A stretch of DNA of 64,000 nt from Homarus americanus (GCF_018991925.1 NW_024756966.1:310001-374000), one strand, 5' to 3'; counted from the first letter of the stretch, positions 45,298 to 56,323 are shown. The notes: generated by a model from the letters alone, not told the origin. Made by a program: numbers and translations.

Positions 45298-45706
45298 ATA
45301 CACACGACACTGTAACTCCACGTAAAGTCTTGAAGTATGACCTTGGAACCCCCTGTCACGATCTTGAGGAGGACCAAACCTAACCCAACCCCCCAGTACC
45401 GTTTCTCAGTACCGTCTTAGGGCTCAGTAACAGTAAGTAACACGGAGGAAATGTATCGGTGAAAATAAATCCAGCGTTGTCCCTGATATTTCAACAACGA
45501 CTCACACGCCCTGTTATCGCCTCTTACTAACACTACGGTAGGACCTCAGTAACAGCCAGTAACAGGGAGACACGACACCACACATAAGATGCAGTAACAC
45601 CCGAGGACCTCAGTAACAGCCATTGACACCTAAGAGTTTTCGCAGTACCTCCCGACCTTCCCACTCGTCCCCCAGCAGCCAGAGGAACTGTTGGACCCTG
45701 GTATCG

Positions 45707-45744
45707 GAGCCCCGGAGGAGCCCTGGCAGGGAGCTCCGGGGCTC
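45707..45744. other. GC-rich 11-bp perfect stem-loop
   Basis: GAGCCCCGGAG (45707-45717) and CTCCGGGGCTC (45734-45744) with a 16-nt loop. A stable hairpin on either strand, immediately left of the 45755-46130 island. Confidence 0.75.
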
Positions 45745-45754
45745 AGGGCGAAGC

Positions 45755-46130
45755 AGCCGCCATAAAAGCATTGTATTATGAAACCATCGCCTATTTCGCC
45801 CACCAGAAAACCACCCTTTCAAATGGCTTAAGGAGTCCCGTCGCCGCGTATTCCCGAATTGTTTATTTTCAATTTAGCGGCCATTTATATGGAATCCAGC
45901 ACTTTGGCCGACCAATCAATGGGGCCAACAAAGGGCGAAGTATTTACCGAGGCTCAGAAATGAAATTGAAAATTCCCCGACGCTTTATTTGAATTGAGTA
46001 TTGATTCCTTTTACTTGCGAAAGTTGGATCTGGGAGACAACTGGGAGGCGGCGGCGGCGTTTATAATGCTCCGTGTTTATTGTGGGGCTGTTTATACTGT
46101 ACTAGACTACTCGCCTTGTGTACACCGGCT
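45755..46130. promoter_or_regulatory. Strong candidate conserved noncoding element
   Basis: Dense, repeat-free, mixed-composition block with CCATAAAAGC (posterior-Hox-like), GGCCATTTATATGG, GACCAATCAATGG, GAATTGAGTATTGATTCC, GGCGTTTATAATGC and GTGTTTATTGTGG (FOX-like). A 73-codon plus frame (45771-45992) is open, including FGRPINGANKGRSIYRGSEM, but has no clear splice sites. It could be an exon instead. Confidence 0.38.
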
Positions 46131-46222
46131 CCTGCCCTGCCTCATACCACACTTTAATAATTGATGTCTTTCTTTATTAACATTATTGATTATTCCCATT
46201 ATTACTCCTAGTACGAATAGCA

Positions 46223-46224
<2 letters not shown>

Positions 46225-46277
<53 letters not shown>
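46225..46277. repeat. (ATT)17 microsatellite
   Basis: Pure TTA array. Confidence 0.97.
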
Positions 46278-46278
<1 letters not shown>

Positions 46279-46418
46279 GATTGTATACAGACGATCGCAA
46301 TCTGATTTTTCTCTGCTCGAGTTTGTAATGGTGAGGGAGTAGAGTTTGTTTATTCCAGCCTTGTTATGCCAAGGTATATATAAGCAGCTGTCAGGTGTCT
46401 CGTATGGAACATGACGAC

Positions 46419-46494
46419 GTGGCTGTCTGTCTGTCTGTCTGTCTGTCTGTAACGTTAAGGGTGTTTATATTTGGTCAGTTTTGCCTTCTTTTCA

Positions 46495-46533
<39 letters not shown>

Positions 46534-46568
46534 GTATACAAGTCGGACACACGCACACACACACACAC
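46419..46568. repeat. (CTGT)n, (GT)n and (CA)n cluster
   Basis: CTGT at 46424-46451, GT at 46497-46526, CA at 46555-46568. The last two form a small inverted pair. Confidence 0.93.
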
Positions 46569-46659
46569 TAGTCTCTTGTCTTTCCTCTCTCTCCCCGAAA
46601 ATGAAATCCTTCAATCGTGCCACATAAAATAAGGACAACACGCCCTCTATGCATCACAT

Positions 46660-47068
46660 TTACACACACACCAAATGAAGAAAGTGTTCCTCCTGTATTA
46701 AATGTTGGGTGTGAATGGTGGCAACAGACACCTTCCCTACTCTTATGGGCCGGGGGAGTGGGTTTCCTTCAGTGTTAAAACGTGTCCAACTTCCCCATTG
46801 CGGTGCGGACAAGAGGTAAAATATCGCCACATCTTCCTGAAATATAATTGCGTCGATAAAGTGCGACGTTAACATGACGAAAAACGATGCTATTGAACTT
46901 GCATTGTGTGTTCGAGATTCTAGTGCAATGCCTCCCATTGTTATGGAGCAGAAATACCCAAACTGTATTAGCATATCTGGTGGTGGCGTTTCCATTGTCG
47001 GTCGGGTCGTGATTGAAAAGCCTCATATGTTTTGATAGATCGTAGATTTGGAGAGCCATGTGCATCAT
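46660..47068 (-). other. Two overlapping minus-strand open frames, unidentified
   Basis: Frames at 46660-46995 (111 codons) and 46775-47068 (97 codons) lie in different phases in a repeat-free region. Both have mixed, protein-like composition (e.g. CSITMGGIALESRTHN; DLSKHMRLFNHDPTDNGN). They may be a frameshifted remnant of a mobile or integrated sequence, or chance. I recognise no family motif. Confidence 0.2.
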
Positions 47069-47099
47069 TCGCTTATCACTCTTCGTATTCTTAAGGTTG

Positions 47100-48298
47100 T
47101 TGGAATGGTCACAGGCTCTTTTGTTTTAGATTAGTCGACATTACAATGCCTCTTCATATCCCCGCCGGTGCACCTCGACCCGTCTCACACTTGCTATAAT
47201 AATAAGTTGAATATAAAGTAGTTGAGGATGTTTTGGTGATGGAAATTTGTTGGTTTGGAAGGAACTGTAATAATGTATATCGCGGTGGTGATGTATATTG
47301 TGGTGTTGTTCTTCCCGGTACAGTTACACTAAGGCTCATATGTTTATTGTTTTACCTGTAACTATAAACAATGGATGTTTTTAATTACAGAACAGATTCA
47401 GTATAGTTTTGGCGTCGTTTCTGCTGTTGTCTTTGTTGTCGTAACGTAAGAGTTAGTTAGGTAAGTCCTCACATCTCCTGACCAAAGAAAGATAAAAAGC
47501 CGTAATTGAGATCGTGGGGGCACTGTTGTTGGTTACATGTGTTGTTGACTTGGTCATTATGGCACAGGTGTGCTGCAGGGCGAGTGCTGAGCGGCGCTGC
47601 CGTCACCTGGTAGCCATTATTTATTGTGTATGAGGCGGGACACCTGTGTATTGCCACACACCTGTGCTACTGAGGGTGTCATTCATTTACAATTCTTCCC
47701 TCACGCTAGGTGAACAATGGAGTCACACTAGCATTAGTGACCTTATGCTAGCTGGATAATGTCGTCACGCTAGGGAGACAGGCGTCACACTGGGGGAGGG
47801 GTCTTCACTGTCACACTTCCTTCACTATCGACGTCTCGTGATAGGGAACGCTTCATTTCACTATTTGAAGAACAGAAACGTCAAAATGAAATGGTCAGGA
47901 CCCTCACGTTTGGTTATGATACAGTACATGTTGAACCTCCCCCCCCCCCAAAAAAAATCGCCTAACACAGAATAGAAGAGAAACAGTATATGACATCCCT
48001 TGGTCAGCGTGTTGACCGGTGTTCTTAAGCTTCCAACGTTTGTATTAGTGGAGGAACTTCTGCTTGTGGAAAAGAAAGGCGAGACAAAAACAATAATCAT
48101 AAAAACAAACCTATCCCTGACTTTCCCGCATCATATACCGCCATGCTTCCCGTTGTTGACTGTAGCGGACTATGTGGCCGCCACGTAGTGTAGTGTAGCA
48201 AAAACTTGGTCCATCTATTCCTTGACATCGACCCCTAGCGTGAGACCGACCCAAGAAGATATATCTCAGGTGCTATTGGTTCATCTTTATAACCTCTT
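47100..48298. other. Unique sequence with small repeats
   Basis: 47690-47800 has four loose copies of GTCACGCTAGG. A C10A7 run is at 47940-47957. Frames on both strands at 47861-48188 lack support. 47500-47660 contains GGTAGCCATTATTTATTGTG and may be regulatory. No gene called. Confidence 0.4.
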
Positions 48299-49198
48299 AG
48301 GGGAGGGCGGGACACTACACCTGGTGGGGAGAGTAGGGGAGGGCGGGACACTACACCTGGTGGGGAGAGTAGGGGAGGGCGGGACACTACACCTGGTGGG
48401 GAGAGTAGGGGAGGGAGGGACCACTACACCTGGTGAGAGAGTAGGGGGAGGGCGGGACACACACCTGAGTGGGGGAGGAAATGAGGGAGGGCGGGGACAC
48501 TACACCTGGTGGGGAGGAAATAAGGGAGGGCGGGACACTACACCTGTGGTGGGGGAGAGTGGGGGAGGGCAGGACACTACACCTGGTGAGGAGAGTGGGG
48601 GGCAGGACACTACACCTGGTGGGGAGAGTAGGGAGGGCAGGGACACTACCTGGTGGGGAGAGAGTAGGGAGGGCGGGACACACTACACCTGGTGGGAGAG
48701 TAGGGGAGGGCGGGACACTACACCTGGTGGGGAGGAGGAGTAGGGAGGGGCAGGACACTACACCTGGTGAGGAGAGTAGGGGAGGGCGGGACTACACCTG
48801 AGTGGGGAGAGTAGGGGAGGGCGGGACCACTACACCTGGGTGGGGGAGAGTAGGGGAGGGCGGGACACTACACCTGGTGGGGAGGGAGAGTAGGGGAGGG
48901 GCGGGACACGCTACACCCTGGTGAGGAGAGAGTAGGGAGGGGCGGGACACTACACCTGGTGGGAGAGAGTGAGGGAGGGCGGGACACACTACACCTGGTG
49001 GGGAGAGTAGGGAGGCGGGACACTACACCTGGTGAGGAGAGTAGGGAGGGCAGGGACACTACACCTGGTGGGGAGAGTGGGGAGGGCGGGACACTACACC
49101 TGGTGGGGAGAGTAGGGGAGGGCGGGACACTACACCTGGTGGGGAGAGTAGGGGAGGGCGGGACACTACACCTGGTGGGGAGAGTAGGGGAGGGTGGA
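48299..49198. repeat. 37-bp G-rich minisatellite, about 24 copies
   Basis: Unit built from GGGAGGGCGGGACACTACAC and CTGGTGGGGAGAGTAGG, with 1-3-bp indels that shift frame often. Overlapping Gly/Arg (plus) and Pro/Ser (minus) frames are artefacts. Most units carry four or more G-runs and can form quadruplexes on the plus strand. Confidence 0.96.
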
Positions 49199-49309
49199 TG
49201 TCAGGTGAGCACTGTCAGGCAGGTGAGTTGGTGGGCTGTTACCTGGGAGCTGCACCAGCTGATAGTGCCCTACCTGGTGAACTAACGCCGTGCTGTTTAG
49301 GTCAAGAGA

Positions 49310-49496
49310 GAGAGGAGAAAGAAAGAGAGAGGGACGGGAAGATAGAGATAGAGAGAGAGAGAGGGTGAGGAATGATTGAGAGAGAGAGAGAGAGATGCGG
49401 CTCATCGTTTGAATTCTGTTTACTAGAGAGATAGAGAGAGAGAGATGAACACTACGGGAGACACAGAGGGAATAGTGAGTGAGGGCGAGGATCAGT

Positions 49497-49557
<61 letters not shown>
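49310..49557. repeat. (GA)-rich tract and (CA)29
   Basis: Interrupted GAGAGA at 49300-49445. Pure CA at 49499-49557. Confidence 0.95.
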
Positions 49558-49561
<4 letters not shown>

Positions 49562-49714
49562 GTGAGGTCGCTAACAGACAGCCTTTCACAAATAACTGTC
49601 ATGCAGATATGGCCGAGGATTTCTGTTGTCATGTGCGTGCTGTTAAGGACGGCCACTGCATGAGAGGTTCGGCATTAAGTGACACGGAATATGTTTAATG
49701 TGAGGAAGACCCGC
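49558..49714 (+). other. Unique sequence with a short Cys-containing frame
   Basis: After the CA array (CACACAG|) a frame runs to a TAA at 49697, reading EVANRQPFTNNCHADMAEDF then CCHVRAVKDGHCMRG. A microsatellite acceptor is weak evidence, so I do not call a gene. Confidence 0.15.
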
Positions 49715-49860
49715 CTCCACCACCAGTCTCCACCACCATAGTCTCCACCACCACAGTCCCCATCACCACAGTCCCCACCACCACAGTCCCCACTACCACT
49801 ACCACAACAACAATCCCCACTACCACCACAATCCTACATACTCCCACCACCACCACCACC
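49715..49860. repeat. 15-bp CACCACCACAGTCCC minisatellite
   Basis: About eight copies with TC/CC and CAT variants. Confidence 0.9.
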
Positions 49861-50194
49861 TTAATCTTGTTTACTTTTGTCATATATTTATCACAGTATT
49901 CACTCTTAATCGTTTAGTCTCTTATTTCTCACTTTTCTCTTTACACATTCTTATCATGGCCTTTTTACTTCTTCTATGTTATACTTGAGAGATTATTTCC
50001 TTTGATTTACTGTTTTATTTCTTTTCTTTGTTTTTTATTTATTTTATTTTTTATTAATTTTTGTTTTATTTTCTTTGTTTTTTATTTATTTAATTTTTTT
50101 ATTATTTTTTGTTTTTTTCTTGATTGATTTATTGGTGTTTTCGTTCTCTTTGTTTCTCCGTATATATTTATTTTTGTAATTTATTTTCTTTGTT
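49861..50194. repeat. T-rich low complexity
   Basis: TTTTATTTATTTTT words dominate 49980-50190. Confidence 0.8.
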
Positions 50195-50470
50195 ATTTAA
50201 GTAATTATCTTATTTAGTTTCTACAAAGAAAAGTAATTATTTCTTAAAGACAGCAATTATATTTGGGAGATAGAGTAATTATTTATGGGAAGCAGAGATT
50301 AATTATGGGAAACACATAATAATTAAATAAAGGAAACAGTAATTAAGTATGAAAGACCTAGATAACAAAAAGACAGTAACTAATTATGAGATATATTAAA
50401 TAATTAAAGGAAACACAGAGACACAGTATATGGGAGAGATATAGTAATTAATTATAAAAGACAGAAAATT
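50195..50470. repeat. Degenerate repeat carrying about ten TAATTA cores
   Basis: Loose units of 25-35 bp with (A)GTAATTAATTATGGGA and GGAAACA(C)AG halves. TAATTA or TAATTAAT appears about ten times, nearly once per unit. Confidence 0.7.
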
Positions 50471-51035
50471 ATATAAAATGTCCAATGTCCTCTGATAGCT
50501 TCAAGATAAAATGGAACACGATAAATCTCACGTCTTCTGCGGGCGGCTCTGGCTTGGGGAGGGAGGGGGTGGTCTTCTCACGGCCCGTCCCCTGTACTGA
50601 GGCATAACACTCACAGATAAACAAACGTAGTAACGATTGATTGTTGACTTGACTTAAACCTATCAGTTAATACTGAAATGTTTTCATGGTAAGATTGAGA
50701 GGTTCCCGGGTAGATAAATATAGAGTTCTAGATATTGATTTTTTTTTATTATTGTTGATTTTGTTTATTGTTTTTAGTTAGTGTGGTTTTGTGGTCAGTG
50801 ATCTATTGACGGTGGTTAAGAGTTGTGTGGAATTGATCTTATTACAGAAGGTGACAGTAACGCCTCGCCCGTCTTACTGTCTTATGTGTCAAACTGTCTT
50901 TAAAATAATAATAATAAAATAAACTTTTTTCTTCCATCGTCGGAAAAATGTTATAGGGAAAAAGTAAAAGAAATAAAAGTCAGACATCTTGGTATGTAAA
51001 TAAATCACCCGGGATCAGCTTTCTTTGTTTTACAC

Positions 51036-51040
<5 letters not shown>
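50471..51040. other. Unique sequence
   Basis: No gene seen. Confidence 0.45.

Positions 51041-51088
<48 letters not shown>
51041..51088. repeat. (GA)24 microsatellite
   Basis: Pure GA array. Confidence 0.97.
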
Positions 51089-51090
<2 letters not shown>

Positions 51091-51239
51091 CGTTCGTCAG
51101 TCGATGTGTCAGTCTGTGTGTTTGTTGATGTCTGATTTCTGTGTTGTATGTATGTGTGTATGTCACTGCGCATGATTTTTTTTGGTTGAGGTCTATTCGT
51201 CTGGAGGTTGAGGTACCGATGGCATTAGTTGAGGGCGGA

Positions 51240-51535
51240 GTGGAGGTAGTGGTTGAGTAGTAGTAGCAGTAGTAGTAGTAGTAGGAGTAGTAGGTATTGA
51301 TGAGGAGTAGAAGGTGGTGATGGTTGAAGAGATTGAGGAGGAGATTGAGGAGGAGGAGGTGGAGGTAGTGATTGAGGAGGAGGAGGTGGAGGTAGTGATT
51401 GAGGAAGAGGAGAAGGTAGTGAAGGAGGAGGAGGTTGAGGAGGTTAAGGACGAGGAGGAAGAGGAGGAGGTTGAGGAGGAGGAGGAGGAGGAAGAGGAGG
51501 AGGAGGTTGAGGAGGAGGAAACTTTACTGATTCTC
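51240..51535. repeat. (GTA)/(GAG) trinucleotide mosaic
   Basis: GTAGTAGTA passes into GAGGAGGAG with GTGGAGGTA inserts. A Glu/Val-rich plus frame and Ser/Thr-rich minus frames are artefacts. Confidence 0.92.
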
Positions 51536-51688
51536 CTGAGGTAACATGTCGCCCTCGTCATCCAGGAGAGTGAGACAAAGTGATTGTAGCTGTTAGGTTC
51601 AGGACAGTCAATTTACTCTACTGTATTTATAATCATTACCTATAAGGACGAGAACCCATCACCATCTCCCTTCACACCTGATTGGGGG

Positions 51689-51689
<1 letters not shown>

Positions 51690-51745
<56 letters not shown>
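51690..51745. repeat. (GT)27 microsatellite
   Basis: Pure GT array, inverted pair with the CA array at 51941. Confidence 0.97.
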
Positions 51746-51746
<1 letters not shown>

Positions 51747-51937
51747 GGGGTTCCTTGATCCGATCTTGATGAAACTTGGTATGAAGGTTTTCCAGGCCAT
51801 GGGAGGGGGTAGGGAGGGGGGTTGCTACCTGCCGTGATATGGATCAAGGTGTGTTAATGTTCACCCATGACGTCCTTGCTCCCTGTCAAATTTATCTCCG
51901 GGAGAAGATAAATGAACATCTAGTTGATATATTTGTT

Positions 51938-51940
<3 letters not shown>

Positions 51941-51991
<51 letters not shown>
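51941..51991. repeat. (CA)25 microsatellite
   Basis: Pure CA array. Confidence 0.97.
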
Positions 51992-51992
<1 letters not shown>

Positions 51993-52039
51993 CAACCTCA
52001 GTACCTAAGGAGGTAATCCAGGTGACTTACCGTAGAGAT

Positions 52040-52460
52040 GTAGTGGAGGTGCAGTGAGGAGATGGGGAGGGTGAGGTGGGGTGGTGATGGAGGTGGGGGA
52101 AGGAAGGGGCGAGGGTGTAGGGTGAAGGTGTATCGTGAAGGAAGGGGAGGTAGTGTAAGAGTGTAGGTGTATCGTGGAGGAATGGGTGGTGATGTGGAGC
52201 TGTGAGGGCGTGAACCACTATCTTATGTTGGCGTTCTTGAATATTTATGGGTCACAAACAGGATCTCGTCTGGATGGGTGACACTGCCGGGGATATTAAT
52301 CATTCACTCAAGGATGCACTCACCACGCACTCAGGGATACAGCCATCATAAACTGGAGGATACACTCACCACGCACTCAGGGATACAGCCATCATACACT
52401 CGAGGATACACTCACCACGCACTCAGGGAATACACTCACTATACTCGGATGCATTCGCCT
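52040..52460. repeat. Two small minisatellites
   Basis: 52080-52190: G-rich copies with GGTGTATCGTG(A/G)AGGAA. 52305-52460: about 46-bp copies with CACTCACCACGCACTCAGGG and ATACAGCCATCATA, three to four times. Confidence 0.75.
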
Positions 52461-52489
52461 TACGTTCATGGATGGAGGTTGAATTGAAT

Positions 52490-52683
52490 AGATAATTATG
52501 AGAAGACGACGAGGAGGAGGGGGGAGGAGGAAGAGGAGGAGGTGGAGGAAGAGGAGGGGGTAGCTGAAGACACTGGTGAAGGAGGAAGATTGAGGTAGAG
52601 TGGATGGATATCTTAGTGAATGGAGAGAAAGATAACAGAAATCAACAGAGAGAGAGAGAGAATTAGGAAACGATAGCAAGATC

Positions 52684-52722
<39 letters not shown>
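52490..52722. repeat. GAGGAGG tract and (CA)19
   Basis: Purine-rich at 52500-52600, short GA at 52648-52661, pure CA at 52685-52721. Confidence 0.9.
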
Positions 52723-52724
<2 letters not shown>

Positions 52725-53747
52725 TGGATTAGAGATGGAAGAGTGTGTCAGAGTGAGTGAGTGTGTAGTGGAGGTTTGCGTTGTGTTGACCCTGGTGTGT
52801 GACCAAGAGGGCGGAGACAATACCTGCCGTGACCCCACAACGCTCTGAACTCCATCCCATAACACACTTGTACTGACTGATTTCCTCACCTTCAGCGCCT
52901 CCTTCACCACCACCACCACCACCTACAGAGAGTATAGAAGCCTTGGGATCTGCGTACGAGGGACGTGTATTTATGATTTAGTGTTGTATCATTTGAGAAA
53001 TTGTAATTTGTTATGGTTTAGTTAGTTAGTTCGGGTATTATAGGTTTTACGAGTACTGACTGTTGGGTAACAATCTCATTCGTAACTGTTTTCTGGTAGA
53101 CGCAAATAAGTAATTGTTTTAATAGTTTCAGTAAAATCTAGAAGGCATTGCGTAGAGCTGTGGGAGGGGGGGGAGGGGGGGAGAGGGTCATGAACTAGAA
53201 ACTTCTCCCCTGGATATGACAGTCCCAGTTAGCTGTGACCCTAGTTTTATAACCCACTTTCTCGTTCACAACAACAGTCTTGCGAGAGAATTTCATTGTA
53301 TTACTATTTCTAAAGTCTTATTTTTCGTAAGTCGATCATATTTTGAAATGTGCGAGAGGAGATGTTTATATAAAAGGATTGAGACTTTACCTGTTGTTTT
53401 TATATAAAGAGTCGTGGCCCCAAGGTAAAAGCTCTGACCCCTGTCACAATCATGTCATCATCATCTCTCCGATACATTGAACTGAACTCCGCCTAGTGTT
53501 GAAATCTATCACTTCTGTTGTCATCGTTCAGGATTGTCTGCTGCACCTCTTACCGTCCTGACTCACTGCAAGTACTTTTGTGGAAGGCTCCATCGTGAAC
53601 ACCGTCTCTACATTGTTTAAGGATATGTTGGGCTGGCTGAACTACGAGTACCGTTTAGAAGCAGGAGGACCAACGGCAACGCGACCACTAGTTACAGCGC
53701 CGGCCACACCACACACTAACTTATAACACGACCTGGGACATTTCACG
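52723..53747. other. Unique sequence, likely to include 5' UTR of the next exon
   Basis: (ACC)n at 52905-52922. From about 53400 the sequence is repeat-free with balanced composition up to the ATG at 53748, as expected of a 5' leader. I see no TATA box or exact initiator. Confidence 0.35.
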
Positions 53748-53920
53748 ATGCTCAAGACCTCCGGCAGTTACAAGTTGATCCAAATTGTGTGTGTAATTCT
53801 TAGCAGAGTGGACACGGACGGACAAAGTGCTGCAAATACGGACACAGATGATCGCACAGACGGATACGGCCGGACGCCCACATTCACAGAATTATCATAT
53901 TCTTACCCTGGCCTTTATAG
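53748..53920 (+). CDS. Candidate first coding exon of a secreted or membrane protein
   Basis: The ATG at 53748 is preceded by an in-frame TAA 24 nt upstream. The 57 complete codons begin MLKTSGSYKLIQIVCVILSR: two lysines, then a hydrophobic core LIQIVCVIL like a short signal peptide. A Thr/Asp/Gly-rich segment follows (DTDGQSAANTDTDDRTDG), then FTELSYSYPGLY. The exon ends TATAG|GTGAGG, a strong donor, in phase 2; unspliced, the frame would stop immediately (AGG TGA). It starts and ends exactly where a first exon should and sits in repeat-free DNA. The downstream candidate exon at 55450 enters in the matching phase. No family recognised. A 121-codon frame at 53827-54192 overlaps it in another phase and ignores the donor. 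Confidence 0.4.
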
Positions 53921-54409
53921 GTGAGGGTGATAACACGGGACAAGCATTAAGCCAGTATAGTAAAAGGCAGGATAGTTGTCAGCAGCAGCTAGAGCCTGAC
54001 CACTCAGAGTGGGGAGTGCGTGTACGTGTCTCAAGAGGTTTACGTCCGCTAGTATTGTTTGTCGGTTGGACAATGCTTATTAAACGTCTTATGAACGATT
54101 TCTTTGTTGGGTATTGTCACACATTCTGCCGTCACGCTGATCCATATCAAATCCTATTTGTACCCAGTACTAAGCAACTTCACTGTGTGTAGATATACAG
54201 AGATACCAGGGAGCTGAGAGGCACGCAGAGGAAGGTGGGAGTTAAGAGTGTGGCTAGTTGAGGGTAATGTGATTTTTATGTAAAAAGGTTGACCTACAAC
54301 TTGGCTGTGTCTGTGAGGGAGTAGACAGGTGTTTCACAAGTGAGGGAGGTAGAAAGTGGACGACCAGCGGTGAGAACAGTCGCTCGTCAACTGTACCCAG
54401 ACGGTCACG
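53921..54409. other. Unique sequence (putative intron)
   Basis: Begins with the GTGAGG donor. No other feature. Confidence 0.35.
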
Positions 54410-54690
54410 ACTGCCTGTACGCTGTCACAACACTCACTCTACCTACACTTACACTACTGACTGTAAGCTGTCACACCACAATCTACCCCACCTTGTGTGA
54501 GTGGCAGTACTGGCTTTAGACTTGTCACAACATTGTCCACACTACAGATTGTCGCTACTAACTCTAGGTTGTGTCTCAACACTGTTATTCTACCAGTAGT
54601 GAAGCCTGCAGGTTGTCACATTGTCACTCCACCTGTAGTGTCAAGCCTGGGTTGTACAGTTGACTGTGTCACAACCCTGATAGCGATCAC
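54410..54690. repeat. Degenerate repeat of about 45-50 bp
   Basis: CTGTCACAACACT(C/G)ACTCTACC recurs about six times with heavy drift. Confidence 0.6.
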
Positions 54691-54771
54691 TTGGCGGCTC
54701 CTTGATTGAACGATGGAGTTGGGCTTCCTTCATGGTGGAAGAGCCTAGGGACGAGTGAGGGGAGCCGAATA

Positions 54772-54773
<2 letters not shown>

Positions 54774-54851
<78 letters not shown>
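54774..54851. repeat. (GT)38 microsatellite
   Basis: Pure GT array. Confidence 0.98.
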
Positions 54852-54852
<1 letters not shown>

Positions 54853-55260
54853 ACGGTCTGTAATCATGCTAGCTGATTGGATTATTTAACACGATAAAGT
54901 TCGTTTCTTTCGGCATTATATATATTTCCTCATTGCTGTGTCATAATGTATTAGATGTCATTTCTGAATCAGGAGGTAAACTTACAGGTAAACTAAAGTC
55001 CTTTTTGTCGAGCTTGGTTATCACTTCCTGTGGTGTGTTGACATGTGTTAAGTTTGGTTTGGCAGCGGGAGGGAGTATGGTTCAACCTTCCCTCAGTAAA
55101 CCGACTGTGAAGGAGGAACCCATAAGGCCTGTTGGAGACACTGTGGCTACAACACACAGTGTACTAAACCCTCGCTACACACGGGGCGGGGGGTAGAGCT
55201 TGGCCTGCACTGCCTTCACTTACTGTAAAGGTAGGTTGCCATTTACAGTTGTGTGGCCTG

Positions 55261-55333
55261 GGAGTGCAACAGGATTAAACCAGCGACCCTTAGAACCGGA
55301 GACGAGTTTGGTGTCGACTCGGCCGCCGCACCC
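55261..55333 (-). mobile_element. tRNA-derived SINE fragment or tRNA pseudogene
   Basis: Read on the minus strand from 55333: an acceptor-like GGGTGCG, then GGCCGAGTCGAC, close to the A box TGGCCGAGTGG. Next comes an anticodon-arm-like TCTCCGGTTCTAAGG, then a T arm CTGGTTTAATCCTG (T-loop TTTAATC, one change from TTCAATC), ending TTGCACTCC. Box order and spacing fit a 73-nt tRNA body. The D loop and acceptor pairing are eroded, so it is not a working tRNA. AT-rich sequence follows at 55334-55352 on the 5' side. Confidence 0.5.
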
Positions 55334-55449
55334 TTATTAAATAAATATTATCAAATAACTGTGTGACTTAAAAAACTTAACCACTAAGCTACCACGAGAA
55401 GATAAACTGTATACATACGTGAATCTCTCGCAGTCTAATTCCTGCTTAG

Positions 55450-55575
55450 AGCGAAGGTGACGCCTCTGGACAAGATGGCTTCTGATATCGGACATAATTT
55501 GTCTGCGGCTGTTGTCTTAGAATACTTGGTTTACTACGTCGAAAGAGAGAGAGACGAACGGGTTTACATCTCAGG
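55450..55575 (+). CDS. Candidate second coding exon
   Basis: An acceptor with branch-like CTAAT (GTCTAATTCCTGCTTAG, ending 55449) precedes one open frame that enters with 1 nt. It runs 41 codons and ends at TCAGG|GTAAAT (55575) in phase 2. It reads AKVTPLDKMASDIGHNLSAA then VVLEYLVYYVERERDERVYI, a mixed charged/aliphatic segment typical of protein. Joined to the 53748 exon the split codon becomes AGA (Arg). A second GTAAAC donor-like site lies 10 nt further on, but an in-frame TAA precedes it. It could also be a chance frame: an unrelated minus frame overlaps at 55446-55703. Confidence 0.33.
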
Positions 55576-55708
55576 GTAAATTCAGGGTAAACTCGTACCT
55601 GCCTATATTTATTATCTGTTGCACAGGTAACGCCATAATTTGACCCGTTACCTGTATTACTGTTGTGAGTAGAACGACTGAGTTGAAGGTCGCCAGAAAT
55701 CATGAGAG

Positions 55709-55710
<2 letters not shown>

Positions 55711-55765
<55 letters not shown>
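55711..55765. repeat. (GT)27 microsatellite
   Basis: Pure GT array. Confidence 0.97.
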
Positions 55766-55766
<1 letters not shown>

Positions 55767-56323
55767 CCTCAGATGAATTAGTAGGTGGGTGGTGGCAGAG
55801 ACCTTGGTCCCGGGTGACTAACAGGAGAGCTGAGTCTTAAGATCACCAATGATTCATATTATTGTGTTGACGGGAAGAAAATATCGAGATATTTATTTGA
55901 AAATACCAAAGAATTGCACACACAACTTTGCTTATTATCGTAAGAAAAAAAAATCTTATCTCAAATAGAAAATTTATTGTTTAATCCTCATATATCTCCT
56001 CAATTAATTCCAAAAATAAAAGTAATAATTCCCTATATCAAATTAATTATGGTATTTAATCACCACTTGAAAAAATTAATGACACCAAGAACGAATAACA
56101 CTACAGGAATACGGATTAATTACGTTCACGGTGTAATAACATTTGTGGGTTCAGGGTCTCGGTTTGCTAACACTATTGTAACTGTAAACTGGTTTTGGTT
56201 TACGATGAGGAAGGAAGGTATTTGTACAGCTTAGTTTACTGTTCATTGTAGTTGATTATCTTGTTGCGTCTTTGTGGTGTCTGGTGTATAAAAAAAGGAA
56301 CTCTGAGAGTGTTTGGCTCTTAT
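55766..56323. other. AT-rich unique sequence
   Basis: A plus frame at 55977-56234 is AT-driven (Ile/Asn/Lys) and unsupported. Confidence 0.4.

Noticed and set aside
47861..48188. Opposed frames of 79 and 62 codons
   Set aside because: Both open on opposite strands, no splice sites, and a C10A7 run lies inside one of them.
51193..51561. Acidic Glu/Val protein or poly-Ser protein
   Set aside because: Both strands of one trinucleotide mosaic. No flanking coding sequence.
53827..54192. 121-codon plus-strand frame overlapping the first-exon candidate
   Set aside because: It reads through the strong GTGAGG donor in another phase, starts without context and has no leader. It is better explained as a shadow.
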